The position numbers and the translations under genes are program-made. From JAJZRJ01 sp040757055 (lineage in GTDB: Bacteria; Desulfobacterota; Desulfobulbia; Desulfobulbales; Desulfurivibrionaceae), in the NCBI GenBank assembly GCA_040757055.1, contig JBFLXY010000004.1:1-64000 (forward strand): a stretch of DNA of 64,000 nucleotides, read 5' to 3'. Below the pieces are notes generated by a model. The model searched no databases. It worked only from the letters and a program-made list of their open reading frames with translations, and had not been told where the DNA came from. Shown piece by piece: positions 52,284 to 61,231 of the stretch. Positions within the stretch are counted from its first letter, which is position 1. Every line of letters starts with the position of its first letter.

Positions 52284-54815
52284 GTGACCACCCTGCCCAT
52301 CCACGACATCCTGCCGGAGCTGCGCACCGCGCTCACCCAGCAGCCGGCCGTGGTGGTCGCCGCCCCGCCTGGCTCGGGCAAGACCACCGTGGTGCCGCCG
52401 GCCCTGCTTGACGAACCGTGGCTCAGGGGGCAAAAAATCATCATGCTCGAACCGCGCCGCCTGGCGGCCCGGCTCACCGCCTCCTTCATGGCGAGCCAGC
52501 GGGGCGAAGCCGTGGGCCAGGCCATCGGCTACCGGGTGCGCTTCGAGCAACAGGTCTCTCCAGCGACCAGGGTGGAGGTGGTGACCGCCGGCCTCTTCAT
52601 CCGCCGCCTTCAGGAGGAGCCGGAACTCAGTGGCGTGGGGTTGGTGATCTTCGACGAGTTCCACGAGCGCAGCCTTGATCTTGATCTCGCCCTGGCCCTT
52701 TGCCTCGATGCCAGCCAACTGCGCGATGACCTCAGACTGCTGGTCATGTCCGCCACCCTGGACACCGCCGCGGTGAGCCGCCTCCTCAATAATGCCCCGG
52801 TGATGGAGGCCCATGGCCGCAGCTACCCGGTGGAGGTCGCCTATCTGCCGCCGCCGGCCACCTTCCCGCTCGAACCCGCTCCGCGGGAAATCGCCGACCA
52901 GATGGCCACCGCCGTCAGAAAGGCGCTGCGCGAACAGCCCGGCGATCTCCTCGCCTTTCTGCCCGGCACCGGGGAAATCATCCGCACCGCGGAGTTGCTG
53001 GCCAGCGCCCCCGAGGCCGCCGGGGTTGCCATCCTGCCCCTGCACGGCGACCTGCCGCTCGGTGCCCAGAGCCAGGCCGTGGCGCCCGACCCTGGAGGCC
53101 GGCGCCGGGTGATCCTCGCCACTCCCATTGCCGAGACCAGCCTCACCATCGAGGGAATCAGCACAGTCATCGATTCCGGCTGGCGCCGCGCCCCGCGCTT
53201 CCAGGCGGAAAGCGGCCTGACCCGTCTCACCCTGCAGCGCATCTCCAAGGCCAGCGCCGCCCAGCGGGCCGGCCGCGCCGGCCGTCTCGGCCCTGGCCAC
53301 TGCTACCGGCTGTGGAGAGAGGAGGTGGGACATGGCCTGCGGGAGTTCGACCCGCCGGAGATTCTCGATGCGGACTTGGCGCAACTGGTGCTGGAACTGG
53401 CGCGCTGGGGGGTGAGCGACCCCGCTGCCCTGCGTTGGCTCGATCCGCCGCCAGCCGGCCACCTGGCCCAGGCCCGCGAGCTGCTGCAGGGTCTCGACAC
53501 CGTGGATGACCATGGCCGCATCACCGACCTTGGCCGCCGGATGACCATGCTGCCGGTCCACCCGCGTCTGGCCCATCTGCTTCTGGCCGGTGCCGCTGCC
53601 GGCAATGGTGCCCTGGCCTGCGACCTGGCGGCCCTGCTCTCCGAGCGCGACATTTTGAAGGATCGGGACCGCTCCGCCGACCTTGACGACCGCCTCCACG
53701 CCCTCAATGCCTTTCGCAAAAAGGGCGCTGCCGCGGTGCGGGCCTTGGGCGGCGACCCTGGCGGCTGCCGCCGGGTGGAGCAGGTGAGCCGCCAGCTCCG
53801 CCAGCTGCTGCCCAAAGTTGCGGTAAAAATCGGCAGCCCCATGGACCCCGGCAGCCTGGTGGCCGCGGCCTACCCGGACCGCATTGCCCAGCGCCGGCCC
53901 GGTCAGCCCCGCCACTATAAGCTCGCCACCGGCCGTGCCGCAAAGCTCGCCGACCACGACCGCCTTGCCCTGCACGAGTATCTCGCAGTGGCGAGCCTCG
54001 ATGCCGGCAAGAGCGAGGGCCGCATCTTCCTCGCCGCCCCACTCGACCTGGCCGGGCTGAAAGAGGCGATGGGCACACGGATTGAAATCCGCGAAGAGGT
54101 GGCGTGGGATGATGCTGCCGGTACGGTGACTGCCCTGCGCCAGCGCCGTCTGGGCGCTCTGGTGCTGGAGAGCAGACCGCTCGCCAAACCCCATCCCGAG
54201 GCGATCCAGGCCGCCATGGTGGCCGGCATCGCCCGCCTCGGCCTCGAGGCCCTGCCGTGGAGCGAGGCAGCCCGCGGCCTCCAGGCCCGCATCGAAAGTC
54301 TGCGCCGCTGGCAGCCCGAGGCGGAGTGGCCCGACCTGTCGGACGCCCATCTTGCCGCCACCGTCAACGACTGGCTCGGCCCCGCGCTCACCGCCATCCG
54401 CAGCCGCGAGCAACTCGGACGGCTCGATCTCCACGCCATCCTCCTCGGCCTGCTCCCCTGGGAAAAGCAGCGAAGCCTGGATCAACTGGCGCCCACCCAT
54501 CTCACGGTGCCCAGCGGCTCGCGGGTTCGCCTCCAGTACCACGCCGACGGCTCTGCGCCGGTCTTGGCGGTGCGGCTGCAGGAACTCTTTGGCCTCGCCG
54601 AAACGCCCACCGTGGCAGACGGCCGCATCCCGGTGGTGCTCCACCTCCTTTCGCCGGCCCGGCGTCCCATCCAGATCACCCAGGATCTCAAAGGCTTCTG
54701 GAATTCCGCCTACCACGAGGTGAAAAAGGAGCTGAAGGGCCGCTACCCCAAACATCACTGGCCCGACGACCCATGGGTTGCCCAGCCCACCAGCCGGGCC
54801 AAACCCCGCAAATAG
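52284..54815 (+). CDS. hrpB: ATP-dependent RNA helicase HrpB
   Basis: 843 aa from GTG at 52284. DEAH-box (DExH) helicase: P-P-G-S-G-K-T-T, F-D-E-F-H-E-R, S-A-T-L-D and Q-R-A-G-R-A-G-R-L-G. HA2/HrpB C-terminal region follows with N-terminal-like L-P-V-H-P-R-L-A-H and the C-terminal P-W-E-K-Q. RNA metabolism role, poorly defined. Immediate partner of the Mut7-C nuclease. Confidence 0.93.
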   Translation: MTTLPIHDILPELRTALTQQPAVVVAAPPGSGKTTVVPPALLDEPWLRGQKIIMLEPRRLAARLTASFMASQRGEAVGQAIGYRVRFEQQVSPATRVEVVTAGLFIRRLQEEPELSGVGLVIFDEFHERSLDLDLALALCLDASQLRDDLRLLVMSATLDTAAVSRLLNNAPVMEAHGRSYPVEVAYLPPPATFPLEPAPREIADQMATAVRKALREQPGDLLAFLPGTGEIIRTAELLASAPEAAGVAILPLHGDLPLGAQSQAVAPDPGGRRRVILATPIAETSLTIEGISTVIDSGWRRAPRFQAESGLTRLTLQRISKASAAQRAGRAGRLGPGHCYRLWREEVGHGLREFDPPEILDADLAQLVLELARWGVSDPAALRWLDPPPAGHLAQARELLQGLDTVDDHGRITDLGRRMTMLPVHPRLAHLLLAGAAAGNGALACDLAALLSERDILKDRDRSADLDDRLHALNAFRKKGAAAVRALGGDPGGCRRVEQVSRQLRQLLPKVAVKIGSPMDPGSLVAAAYPDRIAQRRPGQPRHYKLATGRAAKLADHDRLALHEYLAVASLDAGKSEGRIFLAAPLDLAGLKEAMGTRIEIREEVAWDDAAGTVTALRQRRLGALVLESRPLAKPHPEAIQAAMVAGIARLGLEALPWSEAARGLQARIESLRRWQPEAEWPDLSDAHLAATVNDWLGPALTAIRSREQLGRLDLHAILLGLLPWEKQRSLDQLAPTHLTVPSGSRVRLQYHADGSAPVLAVRLQELFGLAETPTVADGRIPVVLHLLSPARRPIQITQDLKGFWNSAYHEVKKELKGRYPKHHWPDDPWVAQPTSRAKPRK

Positions 54816-54869
54816 GCTGGACACCCGCCCGCCAAAACAGCTAGAAAGAGGAAACGAAGGAGGCACACC

Positions 54870-55499
54870 ATGAAGTTCGACCCACCGGTCATCGGCATCC
54901 TGCGCGGGGTGGAGCACGAGTTCTTTGGCGACCTCATGCAGATCTCCTTTGTCGCCGGGCTGACCGCCATCGAGGTAACCATGAATACGCCAGGGGCCAC
55001 GGCGATGATCCGCGAGTACCGGCCAGCGGTGCCGCCCGGCCGCTGGCTCGGCATGGGCACCATCCGCAACCTGGAAGAAGCGCGCCAGGCCGTCGCGGCC
55101 GGGGCCATGTTCCTGGTCACCCCCAACTGTGACCCGGCGGTGATCGCCTTGGCCAACAGCGAGCAGGTGCCCATCGTGGCCGGCGCCCTTACCCCCACCG
55201 AGGTCTATGCCGCCTGGGCGGCCGGGGCCGACATGGTCAAGGTCTTTCCCTGCGGTGGCCTGGGCGGCCCCCAGTACATCCGCGATCTGCGCGGCCCCTT
55301 CGACCAGATCCCATTGGCCGCGGTGGGCGGGGTGACCCTCCACAACCTGCCGGAGTATTTTGCCGCCGGCGCCAATGCGGTCGGCGTGGCCACCAGCCTC
55401 TTCGGCACCAAGGCCTTGCGGGAGAAAAACCTCGCCGAATTGGGCCAGAACGTCAAAAACTTCATGGACCATTGCCGGAAGACGCCGGATGGAGTATGA
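54870..55499 (+). CDS. eda: KDPG/KHG aldolase (Eda family)
   Basis: 209 aa. V-I-G-I-L-R-G at the start, I-E-V-T-M-N-T-P with the catalytic Glu (about 37), G-A-M-F-L-V-T-P and V-K-V-F-P with the Schiff-base Lys (about 131). It could cleave 2-keto-3-deoxy-6-phosphogluconate or 4-hydroxy-2-oxoglutarate. No Entner-Doudoroff dehydratase is near. GAAGGAGG precedes the ATG. Confidence 0.9.
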   Translation: MKFDPPVIGILRGVEHEFFGDLMQISFVAGLTAIEVTMNTPGATAMIREYRPAVPPGRWLGMGTIRNLEEARQAVAAGAMFLVTPNCDPAVIALANSEQVPIVAGALTPTEVYAAWAAGADMVKVFPCGGLGGPQYIRDLRGPFDQIPLAAVGGVTLHNLPEYFAAGANAVGVATSLFGTKALREKNLAELGQNVKNFMDHCRKTPDGV

Positions 55500-55547
55500 T
55501 CCGCAGCCTGGATCGTCCATCCAACGTCTTTTTTCGCGAGGCATGCT

Positions 55548-56492
55548 ATGTTCAGACCGGAAATCAAGGTGATCGACTGCACCGTCCGCGACGGTGGCCT
55601 GATGAACAAATGGCAGTTCGACGACAAGTTCGTCCGCGCCGTCTATGAGGCCCTCACCGAGGCCGGCGTCGATTACATGGAAATCGGCTATCTCAGCTCC
55701 GAATCCGCCTTCTCCCGCGCCGAGGTCGGTCCCTGGAAATTCTGCGCCGAGGCGGATCTCTTGCGGATCATCGGCGACAGCGAGAAGAAGATCAAGTTCT
55801 CCGCCATGGCCGACATCGGCCGCATCGAATACGACGACATCCGTCCCAAGTCGGAGAGCGTGCTCGACATGGTGCGGGTCGCCTGCTACGTGCATCAGGT
55901 GGACAAGGCCATCGCCCTGGCCCACCACTGCCAGGACAAGGGCTACGAGACCACCATCAACCTGATGGCCGTCTCCACCGTGGGACCGCGCGACCTGGAA
56001 GAGGCCCTGGACGATCTGGGCAAGAGCCGGGGGCCGGTCATCTACCTGGTGGACAGCTACGGTGCCTTCTACTCCGAGGACATCGACGTGCTGGCCAAGA
56101 TGTACATGGAGCGGCTGCCGGGCAAGACCATCGGCATCCACGCCCACAACAACCAGCAGCTCGCCTTTGCCAATACCATCGCCTCCATCATCTGCGGCAT
56201 CAACTACCTGGACGCCACCCTCTACGGCATGGGCCGTGGCGCCGGCAACTGCCCCACCGAACTCCTCATCTCCTTCCTCAAGAACCCAAAATTCAACGTA
56301 CGGCCGCTGATCAAGGCCATCGAGGAAGAAATCCTGCCCTGGCGGGAGAAGATCGACTGGGGCTACTTCATCCCCTACATGGTGGGCGGGGTCATGAACC
56401 AGCACCCCCGCGCGGCCATGGCACACATGGAGTCGGAGAACAAGGACAAGGTGCTCGACTTCTACGACCAGTCCACCAGCGTCGTGGGCTGA
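55548..56492 (+). CDS. DRE-TIM metallolyase-type aldolase (4-hydroxy-2-oxovalerate aldolase-like)
   Basis: 314 aa. D-C-T-V-R-D-G-G replaces the D-x-T-x-R-D-G motif at residue 10, Y-M-E-I-G-Y with the metal-linked region follows, and H-A-H-N-N metal ligands near 200. C-terminal ~50 residues differ from DmpG. Reaction uncertain; could cleave a 4-hydroxy-2-oxoacid. It lies 48 bp after eda, suggesting co-transcription. Ends at a strong terminator. Confidence 0.75.
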   Translation: MFRPEIKVIDCTVRDGGLMNKWQFDDKFVRAVYEALTEAGVDYMEIGYLSSESAFSRAEVGPWKFCAEADLLRIIGDSEKKIKFSAMADIGRIEYDDIRPKSESVLDMVRVACYVHQVDKAIALAHHCQDKGYETTINLMAVSTVGPRDLEEALDDLGKSRGPVIYLVDSYGAFYSEDIDVLAKMYMERLPGKTIGIHAHNNQQLAFANTIASIICGINYLDATLYGMGRGAGNCPTELLISFLKNPKFNVRPLIKAIEEEILPWREKIDWGYFIPYMVGGVMNQHPRAAMAHMESENKDKVLDFYDQSTSVVG

Positions 56493-56517
56493 GACCCTCC
56501 GCCAAAGATGCGTTATG

Positions 56518-56545
56518 GACGGGCCCTGCGGCCCGTCTTTTTTTT
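56518..56545 (+). terminator. Terminator after the aldolase pair
   Basis: GACGGGCC (56518-56525), CTGC loop, GGCCCGTC (56530-56537), then eight T. Strong factor-independent terminator. Confidence 0.9.
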
Positions 56546-56560
56546 GCCCGGAGTCCGGCG

Positions 56561-56566
56561 TATAAT
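56561..56566 (+). promoter_or_regulatory. Consensus -10 for the lipoprotein-macrodomain pair
   Basis: Perfect TATAAT 36 nt before the ATG at 56603, right after the terminator. No good -35 at 17 nt (T-run). Confidence 0.45.
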
Positions 56567-56602
56567 GGGGTACCTTCTTCCCCCCACCCCACGAGGTGCC
56601 CC

Positions 56603-57094
56603 ATGCGCAACAACGACCTTCTGCCGAAACGCCCTGCGATCTTTGCCATGCTTCTGCTCCTGACGATGGCCTTCTCCGCCTGTTCCCTGCCGCAGGTGAC
56701 CTTTCAGCGGGACGCGAAGGTGCATGCCGCCTTCGAGGCCGCCACCGTGCTGCCAGGGTACGACTACTACTCTTCCGGGCCCGAGGCGCAACCGCTGGCC
56801 ATTGTCGGCATCCGCCGCGGCCTCCACTTCGAGCAGGGGTTCTGGAAACCCATCGCCCTCAACGAAAAGGAGCTACGCGACTGGCTCTGGATGATCGGCA
56901 ACGACACCAGAGACCCCAGGGACCGCTATTACGGCTCCAGGATCCTTGCGCCGGACGGCGACGAGATCGGCATCTGGTTCTCCTTCCTCGACTGGATGGT
57001 GGCGGAGATCACTCCGGAAGGGAACGTGGTCGTGCATACGCCGGACCAGAATGCGTCCAATCTCCGTCGGCTGTGGGGAGGAGACAGACCATGA
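56603..57094 (+). CDS. Lipoprotein of unknown function
   Basis: 163 aa. Signal peptide with a lipobox ending F-S-A-C at about residue 27. Mature part: conserved-looking L-P-G-Y-D-Y-Y-S-S-G-P, G-I-R-R-G and a Trp-rich centre. I recognise no family. ATG at 56603 has GAGGTG upstream. The stop overlaps the macrodomain start (ATGA), implying translational coupling. Confidence 0.75.
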   Translation: MRNNDLLPKRPAIFAMLLLLTMAFSACSLPQVTFQRDAKVHAAFEAATVLPGYDYYSSGPEAQPLAIVGIRRGLHFEQGFWKPIALNEKELRDWLWMIGNDTRDPRDRYYGSRILAPDGDEIGIWFSFLDWMVAEITPEGNVVVHTPDQNASNLRRLWGGDRP

Positions 57095-57627
57095 AACACG
57101 GCGGGAGAGGGGCGATGGACGAGAGGATGACGCTGGTCGAGGGCGACATCACCGCGCTGGCGGTGGATGCCATTGTCAACGCCGCCAACAGCTCGCTCAT
57201 GGGCGGCGGCGGGGTGGACGGCGCCATCCACCGGGCAGCCGGCCCCGGGCTGCTCGACGAATGCCGGGGCCTTGGCGGCTGTCCCACCGGCGAGGCCAGG
57301 ATCACCAAGGGCTACAACCTGCCGGCCCGCTTCGTCATCCACACCGTGGGGCCGGTCTGGCGCGGCGGCACCCAGGGCGAACCAGAACTGCTGGCCAACT
57401 GCTACCGGGCCTGCTTTGCCCTGGCCGGGAAACACCACTGCCGCACCCTCGCCTTCCCGGCCATCAGCACCGGGGTCTACGGCTACCCCAGGGAGGAGGC
57501 CGCCCGCATCGCGGTGCGGGAAATCCGCCGGGCCCTGGCCGCCAGTCCCGAACTGGCCCAGGTGCTGCTGGTCTGCTTCAATCCGGCCACCAAGGCTGCG
57601 TACGAAGCAGCGCTCGCCACCACATAA
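57091..57627 (+). CDS. Macrodomain protein (ADP-ribose-binding, possible O-acetyl-ADP-ribose deacetylase)
   Basis: 178 aa. I-V-N-A-A-N-S-S-L-M-G-G-G-G-V-D-G-A-I-H is the YmdB-type ADP-ribose loop, and P-A-I-S-T-G-V-Y-G-Y-P is the second. GGGAGGAG sits 7 nt before the ATG at 57091, better than the internal ATG at 57115. Could remove ADP-ribose or O-acetyl-ADP-ribose. Translationally coupled to the lipoprotein. Confidence 0.9.
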   Translation: MKHGGRGAMDERMTLVEGDITALAVDAIVNAANSSLMGGGGVDGAIHRAAGPGLLDECRGLGGCPTGEARITKGYNLPARFVIHTVGPVWRGGTQGEPELLANCYRACFALAGKHHCRTLAFPAISTGVYGYPREEAARIAVREIRRALAASPELAQVLLVCFNPATKAAYEAALATT

Positions 57628-57648
57628 CGCATTTTCGGCAACAAAAAA

Positions 57649-57672
57649 CCCGGCGGCATTGCTGCCGCCGGG
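57649..57672. terminator. Terminator between macrodomain and bactofilin genes
   Basis: CCCGGCGGCA (57649-57658) and TGCCGCCGGG (57663-57672), preceded by a run of six A (57643-57648). The U-run is on the minus strand, so it ends bactofilin; plus-strand transcripts may also stop. Confidence 0.8.
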
Positions 57673-57699
57673 CGGTTGTCTCGCAGAGGTCGATCTCTT

Positions 57700-58182
57700 T
57701 CAGCTGGAAACGGGGTGCTGCTTGCCCTTGGCCGGCGGGGTCATCTTGGAGGCCGCCGCCTCCTGCACCCGGGCATCCCACTCCTCCTGGGGAATGGCGG
57801 TACCGGGCATCAGCCGCAGTTCCTTGGCCCGGGACTTGATCTCGCCGTTCAGTGCCGCGCCGGACTCCACCGCCAAATCGGCGGTATCCACCTTGCCGTT
57901 GATGGTGCCGCTCTTGATCACCTGCAGTTTTTTAACGTTGACGTTGCCCTGGACCCGGCCGGCGCAGACAAAGGTGTTGACCACGATGTCGCCAATGATG
58001 ATGCCCGTGTCACCGAGAATCAGGTAATCCCCCTGGATGTTGCCCTCGGCCTTGCCGTCGAGGCGCAGCTTGCCCTTGAAGCAGATGTCACCGACCATCT
58101 GCATGTCCTGGCCGACGATACTGGTCACCACATCCTTGCTGAGACCATCGAGGGCGGCGGTATCATCCTTTTTGAAAAACAT
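57700..58182 (-). CDS. Bactofilin (polymerising cytoskeletal protein)
   Basis: 160 aa. Short flexible N-terminus, then a right-handed beta-helix: repeating G-x-I-x-G-D-x-x-I/V pattern (D-I-C-F-K-G-K-L-R-L-D-G-K-A-E-G-N-I, G-R-V-Q-G-N-V-N-V). C-terminal tail is A/K-rich. Bactofilins polymerise without nucleotide and often position M23 peptidases; here the M23 gene lies 40 bp upstream on the same strand. Confidence 0.92.
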   Translation of the reverse strand: MFFKKDDTAALDGLSKDVVTSIVGQDMQMVGDICFKGKLRLDGKAEGNIQGDYLILGDTGIIIGDIVVNTFVCAGRVQGNVNVKKLQVIKSGTINGKVDTADLAVESGAALNGEIKSRAKELRLMPGTAIPQEEWDARVQEAAASKMTPPAKGKQHPVSS

Positions 58183-58221
58183 GGCACCACCTGAACGGGT
58201 AAAGGTTGATGGGGAGGCCGC

Positions 58222-59112
58222 TCAGCGGGAGGGGCTGTCGGCGGTGTTTTCCCCGCGCTCCTTCATGTAGGAGGCGATCCGCATGAATTTGAGCGGGTCG
58301 AGGGGACGATCGCGGTAAGAGACCTCGTAATGGAGATGCGCGCCGGTGCTGCGGCCGGTGTTACCCACCAGGGCGATGGCCTCGCCGCGCCGGACCGAAT
58401 CGCCGGTCCGCACCAGACTTTTCTGCAGGTGCAGATAGCGGGTCCGGAAATGGTTGCCGTGGTCGAGAACGATGAAGTTGCCGTAACCGCCCTCATAGGC
58501 GCTCTTCAGCACCACCCCGTCGGCTGGGGCCTTCACCCTGGTGCCCCGCTCGCTGCGGATATCGACCCCATCGTGAAAGGCGGCCAGACCATTCATGGGG
58601 TCGATGCGCCGGCCGAACAGGGAAGAGATGGTGCCGCCCACCGGCGCCCCCAGGGGCAGGGACTGCACGGTCTTGAGGTAGCGGTCCACCTTGAAGGTCA
58701 GGTTTTCGATGGAGTCGTCAGAAAGGCGGCGGTAAGGGCCGCCGGCGCCGGCACGGCTCTCCTTTACCTCGACGGCAACGCCGACAGTGGAGAGGATTGA
58801 TTCGATGGTCTGGGTCCGCTGCCGCAGTTCATTGAGCGCCGAATCGAGCAACGCCTTCTGCTCGCGCTCCTGCCGGGCGGCGTTGGCAAGAATCGCCTGA
58901 TTCTGCCGCTGCACCGCGGCCAGCTCGTTTTTCGCCGTCAGGGAGCGAGCCCGCAAGGCCACGTTTTCCGACGACAGCCCCCAGCCCATCAGGCTGCCGA
59001 GCGCCACCAGGACGACGGCGGAAAGGATGCTTTTGATGGCGCGGGTGGTCAGCGTAAAGGTGCGCGTCTCCCCCCGCTCACTGGTCACAATAAAGTGCAG
59101 TTTCCTGGCCAT
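58222..59112 (-). CDS. M23-family peptidase (LytM), membrane-anchored
   Basis: 296 aa. N-terminal helix (about 25-45) and coiled coil (60-110), so anchored in the inner membrane. The LytM domain has all zinc ligands: H-D-G-V-D (about 190) and H-L-H-Y-E (about 265). Probably a peptidoglycan endopeptidase directed by the adjacent bactofilin. ATG at 59112 has GGGAGA upstream. Confidence 0.92.
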   Translation of the reverse strand: MARKLHFIVTSERGETRTFTLTTRAIKSILSAVVLVALGSLMGWGLSSENVALRARSLTAKNELAAVQRQNQAILANAARQEREQKALLDSALNELRQRTQTIESILSTVGVAVEVKESRAGAGGPYRRLSDDSIENLTFKVDRYLKTVQSLPLGAPVGGTISSLFGRRIDPMNGLAAFHDGVDIRSERGTRVKAPADGVVLKSAYEGGYGNFIVLDHGNHFRTRYLHLQKSLVRTGDSVRRGEAIALVGNTGRSTGAHLHYEVSYRDRPLDPLKFMRIASYMKERGENTADSPSR

Positions 59113-59507
59113 GCAGTCTCCCAACGCTGCGGAGGCTCGCCAACCGAGCACTCCCCCCTCCCGCGGTGCCGCACTGTGCGCCGGTCCGGGCACACCAGAC
59201 TCGGGCACACGAGAAACATTCTAGCAGCAGCAACCCCGGCAGACCAGCAAAAAAGCGCGTCAAAACATAAGTTACAGCTTAAATTCCACGGCCGGCGGGC
59301 CATGCCACGCGCCCCGCCCGTTCATTTTTTCCGCAAAGCAGGGTATGATGGAGATCGAGAAACCCCCAGCGGGACAATCGCTGGTATTTCCGAGCAAAAA
59401 CGCCGCCGGCTCCTCCCCCTTTTGTGGAGCGTATCGACCCGCAGCCGCCAGGGCATGACCGATATCGTGCCCCTGGCTGACACAGCCGCGAATATCCGGA
59501 AGCCGAC
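59113..59507. other. Non-coding gap between M23 peptidase and smr genes
   Basis: 395 bp without a convincing gene. TTCATT (59321-59326), 17 nt and TATGAT (59344-59349) form a weak plus-strand promoter. A small hairpin CCAGCG/CGCTGG follows at 59366-59384. A possible 18-codon frame (59455-59511) overlaps the next start codon by ATGA, without a good ribosome-binding site. Confidence 0.4.
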
Positions 59508-59978
59508 ATGACCAGACGCCCCCGCAAGCCACCCCGCCGCGCCATCCCGCGGCTTGACGCCAAAGCCGACCCGGGCTCCTTTTTCATGACGGAAAAACCG
59601 GCGACCGGCGGCTTTGCCGAGGCACTGGAAAACCATCTGCCGGACCCGACCGCCCATGAGTCACCCCCCTCTCCTCCACGACCCTCGGGAGAACGGCTCA
59701 AAAATCATCCGCCGCCCCAGGGGGAATGCGACTGCCATGGCCTGACCGCTGCCGAGGCGGAGGCGGCGGTGCGCCGTTTCCTCGCTCAGGCAGACCGGGC
59801 CGCGTTGCGCACGGTGCGCATCATCACCGGCAAGGGATTGCATTCCCCCGCCGGTCCGGTGTTGCGCGATGTGGTGGAGGGCGAACTGCGGCTGCTCAGA
59901 AAAAAGGGCGCCATCGTCGCCTTTCGCTGGGAAAAAAAGGAAAAGGAGAAAAGCGGCTCGGTGCTCGTCTACCTGTGA
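59508..59978 (+). CDS. Smr-domain protein
   Basis: 156 aa. N-terminal ~70 residues are low-complexity, Pro-rich. The Smr domain (about 75-156) has C-D-C-H-G-L-T instead of the common L-D-L-H-G, then I-I-T-G-K-G-L-H-S. Smr domains bind or cut nucleic acids; stand-alone versions often act in ribosome rescue. GGAAG lies 6 nt before the ATG. Confidence 0.88.
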   Translation: MTRRPRKPPRRAIPRLDAKADPGSFFMTEKPATGGFAEALENHLPDPTAHESPPSPPRPSGERLKNHPPPQGECDCHGLTAAEAEAAVRRFLAQADRAALRTVRIITGKGLHSPAGPVLRDVVEGELRLLRKKGAIVAFRWEKKEKEKSGSVLVYL

Positions 59979-60017
59979 CCAGCCCTGGAATCGTGCGACT
60001 CGCGAATCCATCTTTTC

Positions 60018-60046
60018 TTGGCTGCCGGCCGGGGGCATGGTATAGT
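60018..60046 (+). promoter_or_regulatory. Candidate promoter, -10 six nt before the small gene
   Basis: TTGGCT (60018-60023), 17 nt, TATAGT (60041-60046), then CCGGCC and ATG at 60053. A transcript would start at the start codon. Confidence 0.5.
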
Positions 60047-60052
60047 CCGGCC

Positions 60053-60274
60053 ATGATTGTCGATCAGGTCATCCTTTTTGAGCCCTATCCCTTTGCCGTT
60101 GGCCAGAAGATCCGGATCACCAGCGGCCCGCGACAGGGCGACTGGGAGGTGATCAATCTCACCGCACGCAAGGTCACCCTGCGCTGCCCCGTCTCCGGCC
60201 GCGAGTTCGAGTGGGACCGCTTTTGCTATCTCGCCGGCAGCAAGGAAAACGAGGAGTGGCCCCGCCACGGCTGA
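60053..60274 (+). CDS. Small conserved-looking protein, unknown function
   Basis: 73 aa. V-G-Q-K-I-R-I-T-S-G-P-R-Q-G-D-W-E-V resembles a small beta-barrel (KOW/SH3-like) strand-turn-strand; E-F-E-W-D-R-F-C-Y follows. No family recognised. There is no Shine-Dalgarno, while a promoter ends 6 nt upstream, so a leaderless mRNA is likely. Confidence 0.6.
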   Translation: MIVDQVILFEPYPFAVGQKIRITSGPRQGDWEVINLTARKVTLRCPVSGREFEWDRFCYLAGSKENEEWPRHG

Positions 60275-60281
60275 GCCGACC

Positions 60282-60309
60282 TTGACAGCCCGATTACCGC
60301 TCTTATACT
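60282..60309 (+). promoter_or_regulatory. Sigma-70 promoter of htpX
   Basis: TTGACA (60282-60287), 16 nt, TATACT (60304-60309). Start near 60316, leaving a ~58-nt leader with GGAGGAAG before the htpX ATG. Confidence 0.7.
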
Positions 60310-60373
60310 TTTTCCTGCGGAACTTTTCCGCTGCAACGATGTCATACCATTCGAAAAACCGGAGGAAGCAACC

Positions 60374-61231
60374 ATGACCAATATGCTGAAAACCTTTGTC
60401 CTGATGGCCGGGCTCACCGCCCTCTTCATGGCCGCCGGCCAGGCCCTGGGCGGCAAGCAGGGCATGACCATGGCGCTGGTCATGGCCCTTGCCATGAACT
60501 TCTTCGCCTACTGGTTCAGCGACAAAATGGCGCTGGCCATGAGCGGCGCCCGCGAGGTTTCGCGCGAGCAGGCCCCGGAGCTGCACGCCATGGTGGAACA
60601 CCTTGCCGGCCGGGCCGGACTGCCCAAACCCCGGGTCTACATCATGCCGCAGGAAACCCCCAACGCCTTTGCCACCGGCCGCAACCCCGAGCATTCGGCG
60701 GTGGCGGTGACGGCGGGGCTGATGCGCCTCCTGAACCGTGACGAACTGGAAGGAGTGCTGGCCCATGAACTGGCCCACATCAAGAACCGCGACATCCTCA
60801 TCAGTTCCATTGCCGCGGTGATGGCCGGCGCCATCAGCTATCTCGCCACCATGGCCCAGTGGGCCATGATCTTCGGCGGCGGTCGCAGCAGCGACAACGA
60901 GGACAACGGCGGCGGCCTCATCGGCGGCATCGCCATGATGATCGTGGCGCCCATCGCCGCCATGCTCATCCAGATGGCCATCTCCCGCAGCCGCGAATAC
61001 CTGGCCGACGCCACCGGCGCCAAGATCTGCGGCCATCCGGCCTCCCTGGCCAGCGCCTTGAAGCGCCTGGCGGACTCCAACGAGCGGCTGCCCATGGAGG
61101 TCAACCCGGCCACGGCCCAGATGTACATCGTCAATCCGCTTTCCGGCGGCGCCATCGCCAATCTCTTCAGCACCCACCCGCCCATGGCGGAGCGCATCAA
61201 GCGTCTGCTCGCCCTGGAACGCCGCGTGTGA
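60374..61231 (+). CDS. htpX: Membrane zinc protease HtpX (M48)
   Basis: 285 aa. Two N-terminal helices, then H-E-L-A-H (about 132) with the distal Glu in E-Y-L-A-D. A second helix pair near 155-200. It degrades damaged membrane proteins. Glycine/asparagine loop between helices (D-N-E-D-N-G-G-G). GGAGGAAG precedes the ATG. Confidence 0.93.
   Translation: MTNMLKTFVLMAGLTALFMAAGQALGGKQGMTMALVMALAMNFFAYWFSDKMALAMSGAREVSREQAPELHAMVEHLAGRAGLPKPRVYIMPQETPNAFATGRNPEHSAVAVTAGLMRLLNRDELEGVLAHELAHIKNRDILISSIAAVMAGAISYLATMAQWAMIFGGGRSSDNEDNGGGLIGGIAMMIVAPIAAMLIQMAISRSREYLADATGAKICGHPASLASALKRLADSNERLPMEVNPATAQMYIVNPLSGGAIANLFSTHPPMAERIKRLLALERRV

Noticed and set aside
51513..56426. A 1637-codon open frame on the minus strand
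   Set aside because: It lies opposite four well-supported genes (Mut7-C, hrpB, two aldolases). Its translation is H/G/D/A-rich without motifs, as expected for antisense frames in G+C-rich DNA. The same applies to antisense frames at 403-2025, 2358-4475, 15164-17467 and 37671-40148.
59455..59511. An 18-codon leader peptide gene before smr
   Set aside because: Only the ATGA overlap with the next start supports it; there is no ribosome-binding site and no conserved feature. Kept as a note in the gap entry.
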